From positions 1-7,689 of the forward strand of contig DXGG01000040.1 of the NCBI GenBank assembly GCA_019114015.1: a stretch of DNA of 7,689 nucleotides, given 5' to 3'. The notes under the pieces are model-generated. The model saw only the letters and a list, made by a program, of their open reading frames with translations. It had not been told where the DNA came from and made no database searches. Below are positions 1 to 7,085 of the stretch, in pieces. Position numbers and translations under genes: made by a program. How positions within the stretch are numbered: position 1 is the first letter of the stretch; every line of letters starts with the position of its first letter. The DNA is from Candidatus Onthomorpha intestinigallinarum. GTDB taxonomy: Bacteria > Bacteroidota > Bacteroidia > Bacteroidales > P3.

Positions 1-1682
1 GCATTATAGGAATTTCTTTGGTATATGAGAAAAATCGCGGATACTTTGTGATAATAAGCGATGAGGTCGAAAAAAGAGACAAACAGTTTAATCTGTTGAG
101 ACAAATATTTGAAGACCGGAATATTGAAAAGGTAGGGCATAATATCAAGTTTGACAAGAATATTCTTCTCAACTGCGGGATAGATGTAAAGGGAAAATGT
201 TTCGACACTCTTGTTGCACATTATCTTTTGGAACCTCAAAGTCGTCACAAATTGGATATTTTGAGTGAGAACTATCTGGGATACAGTATGATACCATTTG
301 AAGCCGTATTCGGTAAACAGCATAAGGGAAGCAAAATATCGATAAAAGGTTTGAATAAGTCCCTGTTAAAGGATTATGCCGTTGAGGATGCGGACATATC
401 ATTTCAGTTGAAAGATATTTTTTCCGAAAAATTGCAGGAAAATTCCTTGATGGATTTGTTCCTGAATATAGAAATGCCTCTTGTCGATGTACTTTTGTCC
501 ATGGAAAGGGAAGGCGTAAGAATTGACACCGATGAATTGGAACGGTTTTCCCAAGTGTTGAGCAAAAGGAAAACGGAATTGGAAGAACAGATATACGCCC
601 TTGCAAACAAGAGGTTTAACATAGCTTCAACCAAACAACTGGCCGAGGTCTTGTTTGAAGAATTGCAAATAGATTCCGACAAGAAGGCAAAGAAAACTTC
701 AAAAAAACAGTATTCAACCGCGGAGGATGTTTTACAGAAACTGCTGAATTCTCATCCGATAGTTGCTTTGATTCTGGAATACAGGTCTTTGACCAAACTT
801 AAAGGGACTTATGTTGACGCTCTTCCCTTATTGGTGAACGGTAAAACGGGAAAGATACATACCAGTTACAATCAGGCGGTTACCGTTACGGGGCGTTTGT
901 CATCCACCAATCCCAATCTGCAGAATATTCCCATAAGAACGGAATTGGGCAGGGAAATAAGAAGATGTTTTGTCCCTTCAAGTCAGGAATATGTCCTTCT
1001 TTCTGCGGACTATTCCCAGATAGAGTTAAGGATAATTGCATCATTGAGCGGAGATGAACATCTTTGCAAGGCATTCAATGACCGAGAGGACATACACCTT
1101 GCGACGGCTGCCAAAATATACGGGGTGGATAAGTCGGCCGTATCCAAGGACATGCGAAGGAATGCAAAGAGTGTGAACTTCGGAATAATATACGGAATAT
1201 CGCCTTTCGGCCTTTCCGAACAGTTGAACATCCCGAGGAGAGAGGCTTATGAGCTTATCAAACAGTATTTCGACAGTTACCCTCGGGTAAATCAATACAT
1301 ACAGCAGTGCATAGAGGAGGCCCGAGAGCGGGGATATGCCTTGAGCATGTGCGGACGGAGAAGGTATCTGCCGGATATAAACTCCGCCAATGCGAACCTT
1401 AGAAATTTTGCCCAGCGCAATGCGGTAAACATGCCCGTGCAGGCAACTTCGGCCGACATGATAAAGATTGCCATGATAAGGATTTACAATCAGTTTAGGG
1501 AGGAAGGATTAAAATCGAGGATGATACTGCAAGTACACGACGAACTTGTCTTCGATGTCTATAAACCCGAATTGGAAAGGGTGCGAAGCATAGTTTCGGA
1601 ACAAATGAAAAACGCAATAAAACTCAATGTCCCGATAGAGGTCGACATAAACGAGGGAAACAACTGGTTAGAGGCCCATTGA
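1..1682 (+). CDS. polA: DNA polymerase I, C-terminal part (5' end outside window)
   Basis: Family A DNA polymerase, which fills gaps and processes Okazaki fragments in repair and replication. The reading frame is open from the left edge (first whole codon at position 3), so the true start and the 5' nuclease domain lie upstream. The TTG at 18 is not a credible start. Residues below are counted from that TTG. The 3'-5' proofreading domain keeps Exo II (GHNIKFD, Asp46) and Exo III (YAVED, Tyr120 and Asp124), so proofreading is probably active; Exo I lies off the window. The polymerase domain has TGRLSSTNPNLQNIP (291-305), motif A SADYSQIELR (Asp331), motif B RRNAKSVNFGIIYG (380-393, with Lys384, Phe388 and Tyr392) and motif C QVHDEL (505-510, Asp508). 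Phe388 sits at the O-helix position equivalent to E. coli Phe762. The gene ends with TGA at 1680-1682, overlapping the convergent acyltransferase gene by 15 bp. Identity is essentially certain. Confidence 0.98.
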   Translation, partial: IIGISLVYEKNRGYFVIISDEVEKRDKQFNLLRQIFEDRNIEKVGHNIKFDKNILLNCGIDVKGKCFDTLVAHYLLEPQSRHKLDILSENYLGYSMIPFEAVFGKQHKGSKISIKGLNKSLLKDYAVEDADISFQLKDIFSEKLQENSLMDLFLNIEMPLVDVLLSMEREGVRIDTDELERFSQVLSKRKTELEEQIYALANKRFNIASTKQLAEVLFEELQIDSDKKAKKTSKKQYSTAEDVLQKLLNSHPIVALILEYRSLTKLKGTYVDALPLLVNGKTGKIHTSYNQAVTVTGRLSSTNPNLQNIPIRTELGREIRRCFVPSSQEYVLLSADYSQIELRIIASLSGDEHLCKAFNDREDIHLATAAKIYGVDKSAVSKDMRRNAKSVNFGIIYGISPFGLSEQLNIPRREAYELIKQYFDSYPRVNQYIQQCIEEARERGYALSMCGRRRYLPDINSANANLRNFAQRNAVNMPVQATSADMIKIAMIRIYNQFREEGLKSRMILQVHDELVFDVYKPELERVRSIVSEQMKNAIKLNVPIEVDINEGNNWLEAH

Positions 1683-2561
1683 TTCCTCGTATTTGTGTTT
1701 CCAGCGTCTGTGACTCCAAAGCCAGTATTGAGGATGTGCATCAAGCATGCTTTTTAACTGCATGAGAGCCTGCTCGCATATCCATCCGTACGGAGTCTGC
1801 CGCGGTTCGTCGGTCAGTTTCACTATTTCAAAGCTGTAATACCCTCTTTTCGTTTTGCTTACCTTGTAAAAGAATACAGGATAATCATATTTCTTCGCTA
1901 TGTATTCCGGACCGTATATCACTGCTGTTTTCTGATGGAGGAAGTCTGTCCAATAGCATTTCTTCGTGTTGTTGGGGCTTTGGTCCGAAAGCAACATGTA
2001 TGCACAGGCTTTGCCCGATTTGTCGTAATCTTCCAATACCTTGCGGGAATTGTCCGCGTAACAGACCTCGGTACCGTATCTTGTCCTTCTCTTGAAAACA
2101 AGTTCCTCGAATGTCTTGTTGCTCATCCTTTTGCCGACTCCTATCCCGTGATGTTTCAACTGTAGTTCCAGACTTGCAACCATGTATTCCCAGTTGTTGT
2201 AGTGGGCGGAAACCAAAAGCACGCTTCTGCCCGTCGAAAAATAAGGATAAAGTATGGAAGGATTCGTGCATTTGTATCGTTTAAGGAGGTTCTTACGACT
2301 TATGGTCAGCATTTTTATGGACTCAACGACAAGATCCGACAGATGCACATAGTATTTGTCCGCAATCCGTCTGATTTCTTTTTCGTCTTTTTCTGGAAAA
2401 GAGTTCCTGAGATTGGACAATATGACATTCTTTCTGTATTTCACAATGTGCTTAAGGATGAAACATATTACATCGGAAAGCAGGTACAGCAACCGCATGG
2501 GCAACAGCGATATCGGCATTAGAATGCCGTAAAACAGGACATGACTTAAAAGTTTTTCCAT
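1668..2561 (-). CDS. LpxL/HtrB-type lipid A acyltransferase
   Basis: A 297-residue inner-membrane acyltransferase of the LpxL/LpxM (HtrB) family. Known members transfer a secondary fatty acyl chain from acyl-ACP to the lipid A precursor on the cytoplasmic face of the inner membrane. The sequence shows an N-terminal hydrophobic anchor (about residues 8-40), the catalytic HX4E motif in SAHYNNWE (His120, Glu125), a conserved SDQSP block (192-196) and the C-terminal YWLWSHRRWKH (279-289) that is characteristic of the family. Length is close to the usual 290-310 residues. The ATG at 2561 has no in-frame ATG just upstream, and a TAnnTTTG promoter element lies about 23 bp before it. The gene is read toward polA and terminates inside its last codons. 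The upstream gene on the same strand is 177 bp away, so this is probably a separate transcript. Acyl chain and lipid A position cannot be told from sequence, and a related lysophospholipid acyltransferase role is possible. Confidence 0.87.
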   Translation of the reverse strand: MEKLLSHVLFYGILMPISLLPMRLLYLLSDVICFILKHIVKYRKNVILSNLRNSFPEKDEKEIRRIADKYYVHLSDLVVESIKMLTISRKNLLKRYKCTNPSILYPYFSTGRSVLLVSAHYNNWEYMVASLELQLKHHGIGVGKRMSNKTFEELVFKRRTRYGTEVCYADNSRKVLEDYDKSGKACAYMLLSDQSPNNTKKCYWTDFLHQKTAVIYGPEYIAKKYDYPVFFYKVSKTKRGYYSFEIVKLTDEPRQTPYGWICEQALMQLKSMLDAHPQYWLWSHRRWKHKYEESMGL

Positions 2562-2583
2562 TCTGCAAGATAATTTCGTGCGG

Positions 2584-2591
2584 CAAAATTA
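2584..2591 (-). promoter_or_regulatory. Putative Bacteroidetes -7 promoter element for the lpxL-like gene
   Basis: On the minus strand this reads TAATTTTG, an exact match to the Bacteroidetes -7 consensus TAnnTTTG. It would place the transcript start roughly 16-20 nt before the acyltransferase ATG at 2561. No convincing -33 TTG/TTTG is seen at 19-21 nt spacing. The element is one arm of an AT-rich inverted repeat, AAAATTA (2585-2591) and TAATTTT (2599-2605), which may be chance in such AT-rich sequence. The rest of the 177 bp gap (2562-2738) shows no clear terminator for the upstream gene. Confidence 0.5.
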
Positions 2592-2738
2592 GTAAATATA
2601 ATTTTTGCGAGGTTTTTCTGAAACAAAGTTCCGGAAAAACGGATTCAGAATTCAATTTTTTCTTCTCTGAAAAGAATTTTACGGAATAAAGAAAGAAAAA
2701 TCTATTGTTTGATTTCGGTTTGACGTATGGTTTTTGTT

Positions 2739-3722
2739 TCATTCATACATCAGGTTACAGCCTCTTATGTCGCTGTTGTCAACCCTCCCCATTATTTCAA
2801 AACCACCGTCTTTCGTGCTTCTGCCCAAGTCTTCCGTCGCTATGAAACTGCATGTGTTTATGTTGGCAAGGTCTATCACGTTTATCACGCCGGTTTTCCC
2901 GCATTTGCAGAAAGTGAAAGGGTCTTCCGTTTCCGTAATCACCACTTTCATCTGATTGGGAGTATAAAAGATACCGTCCGATTTGGAATATGCCTGGGAG
3001 AAAAGCTCGCACATGCCGTATTCCGAAGCTATGCTCTTGATTCCGAAGCCTTCGGCCAAAATGGAATGCAGTTCCGATTTTGGCATTTCTTTTCTTCTGC
3101 CTTTCATTCCTCCTGTTTCGAAAACGGTTGTATGCTTCAGTTCAAACGAATATTTCTCTATAAGGTCAAGGAGTGCATACGTAACCCCGAACAATATGGT
3201 CGGAATGGTTTTATGCTCGCATTCCATAATCAGATTCCTGATTTCGTCCAGGTCATACGAATAAAAACCGCTTTGGGAGTAAAGGCTTCTGTTTATGAAA
3301 TGGTTTATCATGTAGACGAGTGACGAATTGCCCTGCTGCTGATAGTTGGGCAATAAGGCCAGAAAACAATAATCCTCCACCTTTCCGAAGAATTGTTGGA
3401 ATGAACGGCGGGAGCTTTCCTCGTATATTCCGAAATCCTTGATGAAATGTCTGCTTGGCTGCGACATTGTCGTTCCGCTGCTTTTGAAAAAGTGTATTGG
3501 TTTTTGCGTAAAGCTGACAACTTCATGGGTTTTGAAGAACCTTATCGGCAAAAAAGGAATATCTTCGGTTTTTTTGACATTTCCGGTGTTTTTGTTCAGC
3601 AAGTCGCACCATTTATGATAAACCTTGTTGTTATTGTATTGATATTCGAATATTTCAAGAGCCGATTTTTGGAAATCTTCCTCTGAATGTATTTTAAATA
3701 TTCTTTCTGTTAACTTATTCAT
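2739..3722 (-). CDS. LuxE/PaaK-family acyl-protein synthetase (acyl-activating enzyme)
   Basis: A 327-residue protein of the LuxE acyl-protein synthetase branch of adenylate-forming enzymes. Visible motifs in order: the ATP-binding loop FKSSGTT (79-85), the LuxE-type ETGGMKGRR block (202-210), the adenylate-binding SEYGMCE (233-239), TEDLG (296-300) with the ribose-contacting Asp, and GRVDNSDIRGC (312-322). The chain stops five residues later, so it lacks the C-terminal A10 Lys subdomain of typical acyl-CoA ligases, as expected for LuxE-like proteins. LuxE of luminous bacteria adenylates a fatty acid and takes it onto a cysteine near its C-terminus; Cys322 in RGCNLMYE is a candidate equivalent (inference). 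A CxC pair (Cys272, Cys274) lies within FCKCGKTG. No luxC, luxD or luciferase gene is nearby, so bioluminescence is not implied. It likely activates a carboxylic or fatty acid for transfer to an unknown acceptor. It is divergent from mrdA, with 68 bp between starts. The ATG at 3722 fits the usual N-terminal length. Family is confident, substrate unknown. Confidence 0.86.
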   Translation of the reverse strand: MNKLTERIFKIHSEEDFQKSALEIFEYQYNNNKVYHKWCDLLNKNTGNVKKTEDIPFLPIRFFKTHEVVSFTQKPIHFFKSSGTTMSQPSRHFIKDFGIYEESSRRSFQQFFGKVEDYCFLALLPNYQQQGNSSLVYMINHFINRSLYSQSGFYSYDLDEIRNLIMECEHKTIPTILFGVTYALLDLIEKYSFELKHTTVFETGGMKGRRKEMPKSELHSILAEGFGIKSIASEYGMCELFSQAYSKSDGIFYTPNQMKVVITETEDPFTFCKCGKTGVINVIDLANINTCSFIATEDLGRSTKDGGFEIMGRVDNSDIRGCNLMYE

Positions 3723-3727
3723 AAGTT
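3712..3727. promoter_or_regulatory. Inverted repeat at the divergent mrdA / acyl-synthetase start region (possible operator)
   Basis: AACTTAT-TC-ATAAGTT is a perfect 7-bp-arm dyad with a 2-bp centre. It covers the start codon of the minus-strand acyl-synthetase gene (CAT at 3720-3722). Relative to the TAnnTTTG element of mrdA it lies where the -33 region would be (about -42 to -27). A bound protein there could affect both genes, but binding is only inferred. No other copy of the motif was noticed in the window. Confidence 0.3.
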
Positions 3728-3739
3728 GTCATTTTGTTG

Positions 3740-3747
3740 TACTTTTG
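3740..3747 (+). promoter_or_regulatory. Putative Bacteroidetes -7 promoter element for mrdA-rodA
   Basis: TACTTTTG matches the Bacteroidetes -7 consensus TAnnTTTG. The predicted transcript start is near 3753-3756, giving a leader of about 35-38 nt before the mrdA ATG at 3791. A good -33 TTTG at 19-21 nt spacing is not seen; that position is occupied by an inverted repeat (3712-3727). On the opposite strand no TAnnTTTG is present for the divergent acyl-synthetase gene; the nearest resemblance, TACGCGTTTG, has the wrong spacing. Confidence 0.5.
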
Positions 3748-3790
3748 CAAACGCGTAAAACCGTGGTTCAATTATACATCTCATTAAAAA

Positions 3791-5644
3791 ATGACAAACA
3801 AATCCCTTGCTTCAAGACGCTATGTAATCATAGGCATATTTATGGCTGTCGGGATTGTGTATGTATTGCGCTTGGCTTATTTGCAGATAATCGATGACAC
3901 CTACAAGGAACTGGCGGACAGGAATGCCTTGAGACATATTACGCAGTATCCTTCCAGGGGGCTTATTTACGACAGGCACGGAAAGTTGCTTGTTTACAAT
4001 GAAGCGGTTTATGATTTGATGGTGATACCCAAACAGGTAAGACTGAAGGATACCAACGAATTTTGTTCTCTTTTGAAGATAAGCAGGGAAGATTTCATCA
4101 AGAAGATGGATAAGGCGAAGAAATACTCGTATTATGCCCCTTCCATCTTTGAAAAACAGATAAGCAAGGAAGATTTCGCCCCTATTCAGGAGAAGATATA
4201 TGAATATGAGGGGGTTTACGCCCAGAAAAGGACCTTGAGATACTATCCCGACGGTGTTGCTTCCCATGTTTTGGGGTACATAGGCGAGGTGAGTGAAGGA
4301 ATGATAGAAAAGAATCCTTATTACAAGAGAGGCGATTACATAGGCATGAGCGGTCTTGAGAAGTTTTACGAGGATATATTGAGGGGCAAAAAAGGCAGCA
4401 AGATAACTCTGGTCGATGTACACAACAGGGAGAAAGGGTCTTTTGCCGACGGAAAATTCGATACCAATGCCATATCCGGACAGAATCTTTACAGTACCAT
4501 TGATTTGGAACTTCAGAAGTATGCGGAAAAGATAATGGCTAATAAAAGAGGGTGCATAATAGCGATAGAGCCTTCTTCGGGAGTGGTGTTGTGTTTTGTT
4601 TCCGCGCCTTATTATGATCCTAATTTATTGGTTGGAAGGGTCAGGAGCAAGAACTACAAGATGCTTGCGGAGGATATATCGAAGCCTTTGTTCAACAGGG
4701 TTCTTATGGCGGAGTATCCTCCGGGAAGCATATTCAAGGTTGCACAAAGTCTTATAGCGTTGGATATGGGTGTCATAACACGCAACACAGGTTTCGTTTG
4801 TGATAAAGGTCTGGTAGGCTGTCACAATCATCCTTCGGCCACTTGCGTGGAGGATGCCATAAAGATGTCATGCAACCCGTATTTTTACAGAGTGTTCCAA
4901 AGGATTGTACAACAGACCAATCCCAAAACGGGCAAAATTGACAGCAAATACGGATTGTCCTTATGGACTTCGGCTGCAAAGCGGATGGGATTCGGTATCA
5001 GACTTGACATAGACCTTCCCGGCGTGCGTTCGGGTTATATACCCGATACGGCTTTTTATAACAGATGGTATCCCGGAGGTTGGAATTTCTATACGATATA
5101 TTCCAACGCGATAGGTCAGGGCGAGGTGGGAGTAAATCCTTTGCAGATGGCTAATTTTGCGGCTTTGGTTGCCAACAGAGGCTGGTATATAACGCCGCAT
5201 ATCGTAAGGAGTTTCGGGGATGATGACAATAAGCGCATGTTTACAAAATATACAAAAAAACATTACAGTTTCATTGCTTCGGATTATTGGGACATTGCGG
5301 TCAAAGGCATGTGGGGAACGGTTCATGAGGCAGGCGGTACGGCAAGAAGGGCGAGGATTGACGACATAGCCATTTGCGGAAAAACGGGAACGGCGGAAAA
5401 CATAGGGGATGACCATTCCGTATTTATATGTTTTGCTCCCATGGTAAGCCCTGAAATAGCTGTTGCGGTTTATATAGAGAACGCCAAGGGCGGTGGAGGT
5501 TCCTGGGCTGCGCCAATAGCAAGCCTTATTGTTGAAAAATATGTCAGGGGGGAGGTTCTAAGAACGGAATTCGAGAAAACATATATGGAGGCTCAACCTT
5601 GCCAGAATCTGCCGATAAAAAGACAAATCAAGACAAAAAAATAA
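3791..5644 (+). CDS. mrdA: Penicillin-binding protein 2, elongasome DD-transpeptidase
   Basis: A 617-residue class B penicillin-binding protein that crosslinks new peptidoglycan during lateral growth, anchored in the inner membrane with its catalytic part in the periplasm, as partner of RodA. It has a short basic cytoplasmic tail, one membrane segment (about 12-31), then the dimerisation/pedestal domain with RGLIYDRHGKLL (56-67) and RYYPDGVASHVLGYIGE (150-166). The transpeptidase domain starts near 230 (STIDLELQ). Its active site is complete: SxxK as SIFK (Ser313 nucleophile, Lys316), SxN as SCN (360-362) and KTGTA (531-535). The residue after the nucleophile is Ile where Thr is commonest (STFK). 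GQGEVGVNPLQMANFAA (442-458) is the usual conserved helix. Length is typical for the family. The ATG at 3791 gives the expected tail before the anchor; the upstream sequence is A-rich with no strong Shine-Dalgarno. rodA follows after 7 bp, so the two are surely cotranscribed. mreC and mreD are not adjacent. Confidence 0.97.
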   Translation: MTNKSLASRRYVIIGIFMAVGIVYVLRLAYLQIIDDTYKELADRNALRHITQYPSRGLIYDRHGKLLVYNEAVYDLMVIPKQVRLKDTNEFCSLLKISREDFIKKMDKAKKYSYYAPSIFEKQISKEDFAPIQEKIYEYEGVYAQKRTLRYYPDGVASHVLGYIGEVSEGMIEKNPYYKRGDYIGMSGLEKFYEDILRGKKGSKITLVDVHNREKGSFADGKFDTNAISGQNLYSTIDLELQKYAEKIMANKRGCIIAIEPSSGVVLCFVSAPYYDPNLLVGRVRSKNYKMLAEDISKPLFNRVLMAEYPPGSIFKVAQSLIALDMGVITRNTGFVCDKGLVGCHNHPSATCVEDAIKMSCNPYFYRVFQRIVQQTNPKTGKIDSKYGLSLWTSAAKRMGFGIRLDIDLPGVRSGYIPDTAFYNRWYPGGWNFYTIYSNAIGQGEVGVNPLQMANFAALVANRGWYITPHIVRSFGDDDNKRMFTKYTKKHYSFIASDYWDIAVKGMWGTVHEAGGTARRARIDDIAICGKTGTAENIGDDHSVFICFAPMVSPEIAVAVYIENAKGGGGSWAAPIASLIVEKYVRGEVLRTEFEKTYMEAQPCQNLPIKRQIKTKK

Positions 5645-5651
5645 ATGATTT

Positions 5652-6917
5652 ATGTACAGGGGAAGCAGAAACATATTGGGCAAGCTTGACTGGGGTGTCA
5701 TATTCATGTATCTTTTTCTTGTGTTTTTCGGTTGGGTGAACATATATGCGGCGGTTTACAATGGCGAAGGAAGCATGTTCGATTTCAGTTCGAGATACGG
5801 CAAGCAGCTTATCTGGATTGGAGCTGCGCTTTTGATGGCTTTGTTTGTCATCATTCTGGATCCCAAGTTCTTTTCCCAAACATCCAATGTAATATATGCC
5901 TTTTTCATTCTTTTGCTCGTGGCAGTATTGTTTATGGGTTCTGAAACCAAGGGAGCGAAATCATGGTTCGGCGTAGGTGATTTCGGCATTCAGCCTTCGG
6001 AGTTTACAAAGGTTGCGACAGCATTGGCATTAGCCAAAGCGCTATCGGGAATAGGTGTCGATTTTAACGATTGGAAAACAAAGTTAACCGCAATCATGAT
6101 TGTTGCAATACCCATGTTGTTGGTTTTTTTGCAGAATGATACGGGTTCCGCTTTGGTTTTCGGAGCTTTTATCCTGGTTCTGTTCCGTGAAGGCTTGTCT
6201 TCTTATGTTCTTATTTTGGGACTGGTTTGTGTTGTTCTGTTTTTATTGGCTTTATTGCTGAATCAATATCTGTTGATAGCCATATTTTTCTTGTTATTCT
6301 TGTTAGGGTGGCTTTTTTTCCACTTCAGATACAAGAAAGTCAGCATTTGGCTTTTTATAGGCATGTTTGCTTTCTGTTCTTTGTTCGTTTTGGGTGTGGA
6401 TTTTCTTTTCGAGAATGCCTTGGGACAGCACCAGAAAGACAGAATAGAGGTATTGATAGGAAAGAAACAAGACTTTCAAGGAGTGGGATACAATGTCAAT
6501 CAGAGCAAGATAGCAATCGGTTCCGGTGGATTAATTGGAAAAGGTTTTTTGAACGGAACGCAAACCAAGTTCAACTTTGTTCCGGAACAGGATACCGATT
6601 TTATATTTTGTACGATTGGGGAGGAATGGGGTTTTGTCGGCTCGACAATAGTTGTTGTCGTTTATGTATTATTGTGTGTCAGGCTTGTGAAAATGGCGGA
6701 AAGGCAACGGTCCAAGTTTTCCAGGATATACGGGTATGGAGTTGCAAGCATAATATTCTTTCATTTTTTTGTGAACATAGGAATGACCATAGGGCTTCTG
6801 CCGGTCATAGGAATACCGCTGCCTTTTGTCAGTTACGGAGGTTCTTCCCTTTGGGCCTTTACATTGCTTTTGTTTATATTTGTCCGGGAGGATGCTTCAA
6901 GACTTGAATTGGTTTGA
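5652..6917 (+). CDS. rodA: RodA, SEDS-family peptidoglycan glycosyltransferase
   Basis: A 421-residue polytopic inner-membrane protein with about ten membrane segments from residue 14 to 411. SEDS proteins polymerise glycan strands from lipid II, and RodA does this for the elongasome together with PBP2. Family signatures are GAKSWF (101-106, with the conserved Trp105), QPSEFTK (114-120), QNDTGSALVF (161-170), the periplasmic loop QDFQGVGYNVNQ (273-284), SKIAIGSGGLIGKGF (285-299), PEQDTDFIF (311-319) and PFVSYGGSS (391-399). Asp274 aligns with the catalytic Asp of the usual DPxGxGY motif; here Pro is replaced by Phe. The long run of hydrophobic residues at 184-224 fits two adjacent membrane helices. 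The ATG at 5652 gives the usual short N-terminus (RNILGKLDWG). A nearer ATG at 5645 is out of frame and soon hits a stop. It sits 7 bp after mrdA, a classic synthase pair. FtsW is the paralogous alternative, but the PBP2 neighbour and sequence blocks favour RodA. Confidence 0.96.
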   Translation: MYRGSRNILGKLDWGVIFMYLFLVFFGWVNIYAAVYNGEGSMFDFSSRYGKQLIWIGAALLMALFVIILDPKFFSQTSNVIYAFFILLLVAVLFMGSETKGAKSWFGVGDFGIQPSEFTKVATALALAKALSGIGVDFNDWKTKLTAIMIVAIPMLLVFLQNDTGSALVFGAFILVLFREGLSSYVLILGLVCVVLFLLALLLNQYLLIAIFFLLFLLGWLFFHFRYKKVSIWLFIGMFAFCSLFVLGVDFLFENALGQHQKDRIEVLIGKKQDFQGVGYNVNQSKIAIGSGGLIGKGFLNGTQTKFNFVPEQDTDFIFCTIGEEWGFVGSTIVVVVYVLLCVRLVKMAERQRSKFSRIYGYGVASIIFFHFFVNIGMTIGLLPVIGIPLPFVSYGGSSLWAFTLLLFIFVREDASRLELV

Positions 6918-7073
6918 GTTGGTGAATTGGGATACCGTATCGATACTTATGAATAAAGGCCGGTTTTTTGAATATGTGGTTTTGTCGGGAGTTTTTTTGC
7001 GTTCAAGGCTGTACAACGAAAGAAATTTTTACTGAAAACGAATCTACTCGGGTCGAATAATGTTACTAATCCA

Positions 7074-7085
7074 ACAAATATTTGT
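7074..7085. promoter_or_regulatory. 12-bp perfect palindrome abutting the envC -7 element (possible operator)
   Basis: ACAAATATTTGT is its own reverse complement. It ends on the first base of the TAATTTTG element at 7085-7092, so it would fill the spacer between -33 and -7. A 12-bp palindrome is expected once or twice in a window of this size by chance, so only its position makes it notable. Operator function is inference. Confidence 0.28.

Noticed and set aside
2616..2650. Inverted repeat TTCTGAA / TTCAGAA enclosing TTCCGGAA as a terminator
   Set aside because: On the minus strand, where a terminator for the acyl-synthetase gene would be needed, it is followed by A residues rather than T residues, and the loop pairing is poor.
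2727..3323. 198-codon open frame on + strand antisense to the acyl-synthetase gene
   Set aside because: It is His/Phe/Tyr/Val-rich with no domain pattern, and the minus-strand frame there has full LuxE motifs. It is a shadow frame.
2739..3722. Bioluminescence operon member
   Set aside because: Only the LuxE-like gene is present. LuxE/PaaK-type proteins occur in non-luminous Bacteroidetes, and no luxCDAB gene is nearby.
3812..4423. 203-codon minus-strand frame inside mrdA
   Set aside because: Antisense to well-conserved PBP2 pedestal-domain sequence, with no recognisable motif or promoter.
6227..6907. 226-codon + frame inside rodA
   Set aside because: Cys/Arg/Phe-rich translation of the rodA sequence in another frame; rodA motifs continue through the whole stretch.
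6937..6946. GTATCGATAC palindrome after rodA as an operator or attachment site
   Set aside because: A 10-bp palindrome is expected several times by chance in a window of this size, and it is not placed at a promoter.
6949..7035. 28-codon frame between rodA and envC as a small gene
   Set aside because: Too short to judge, no motif and no clear ribosome binding site. Mentioned only under the intergenic entry.
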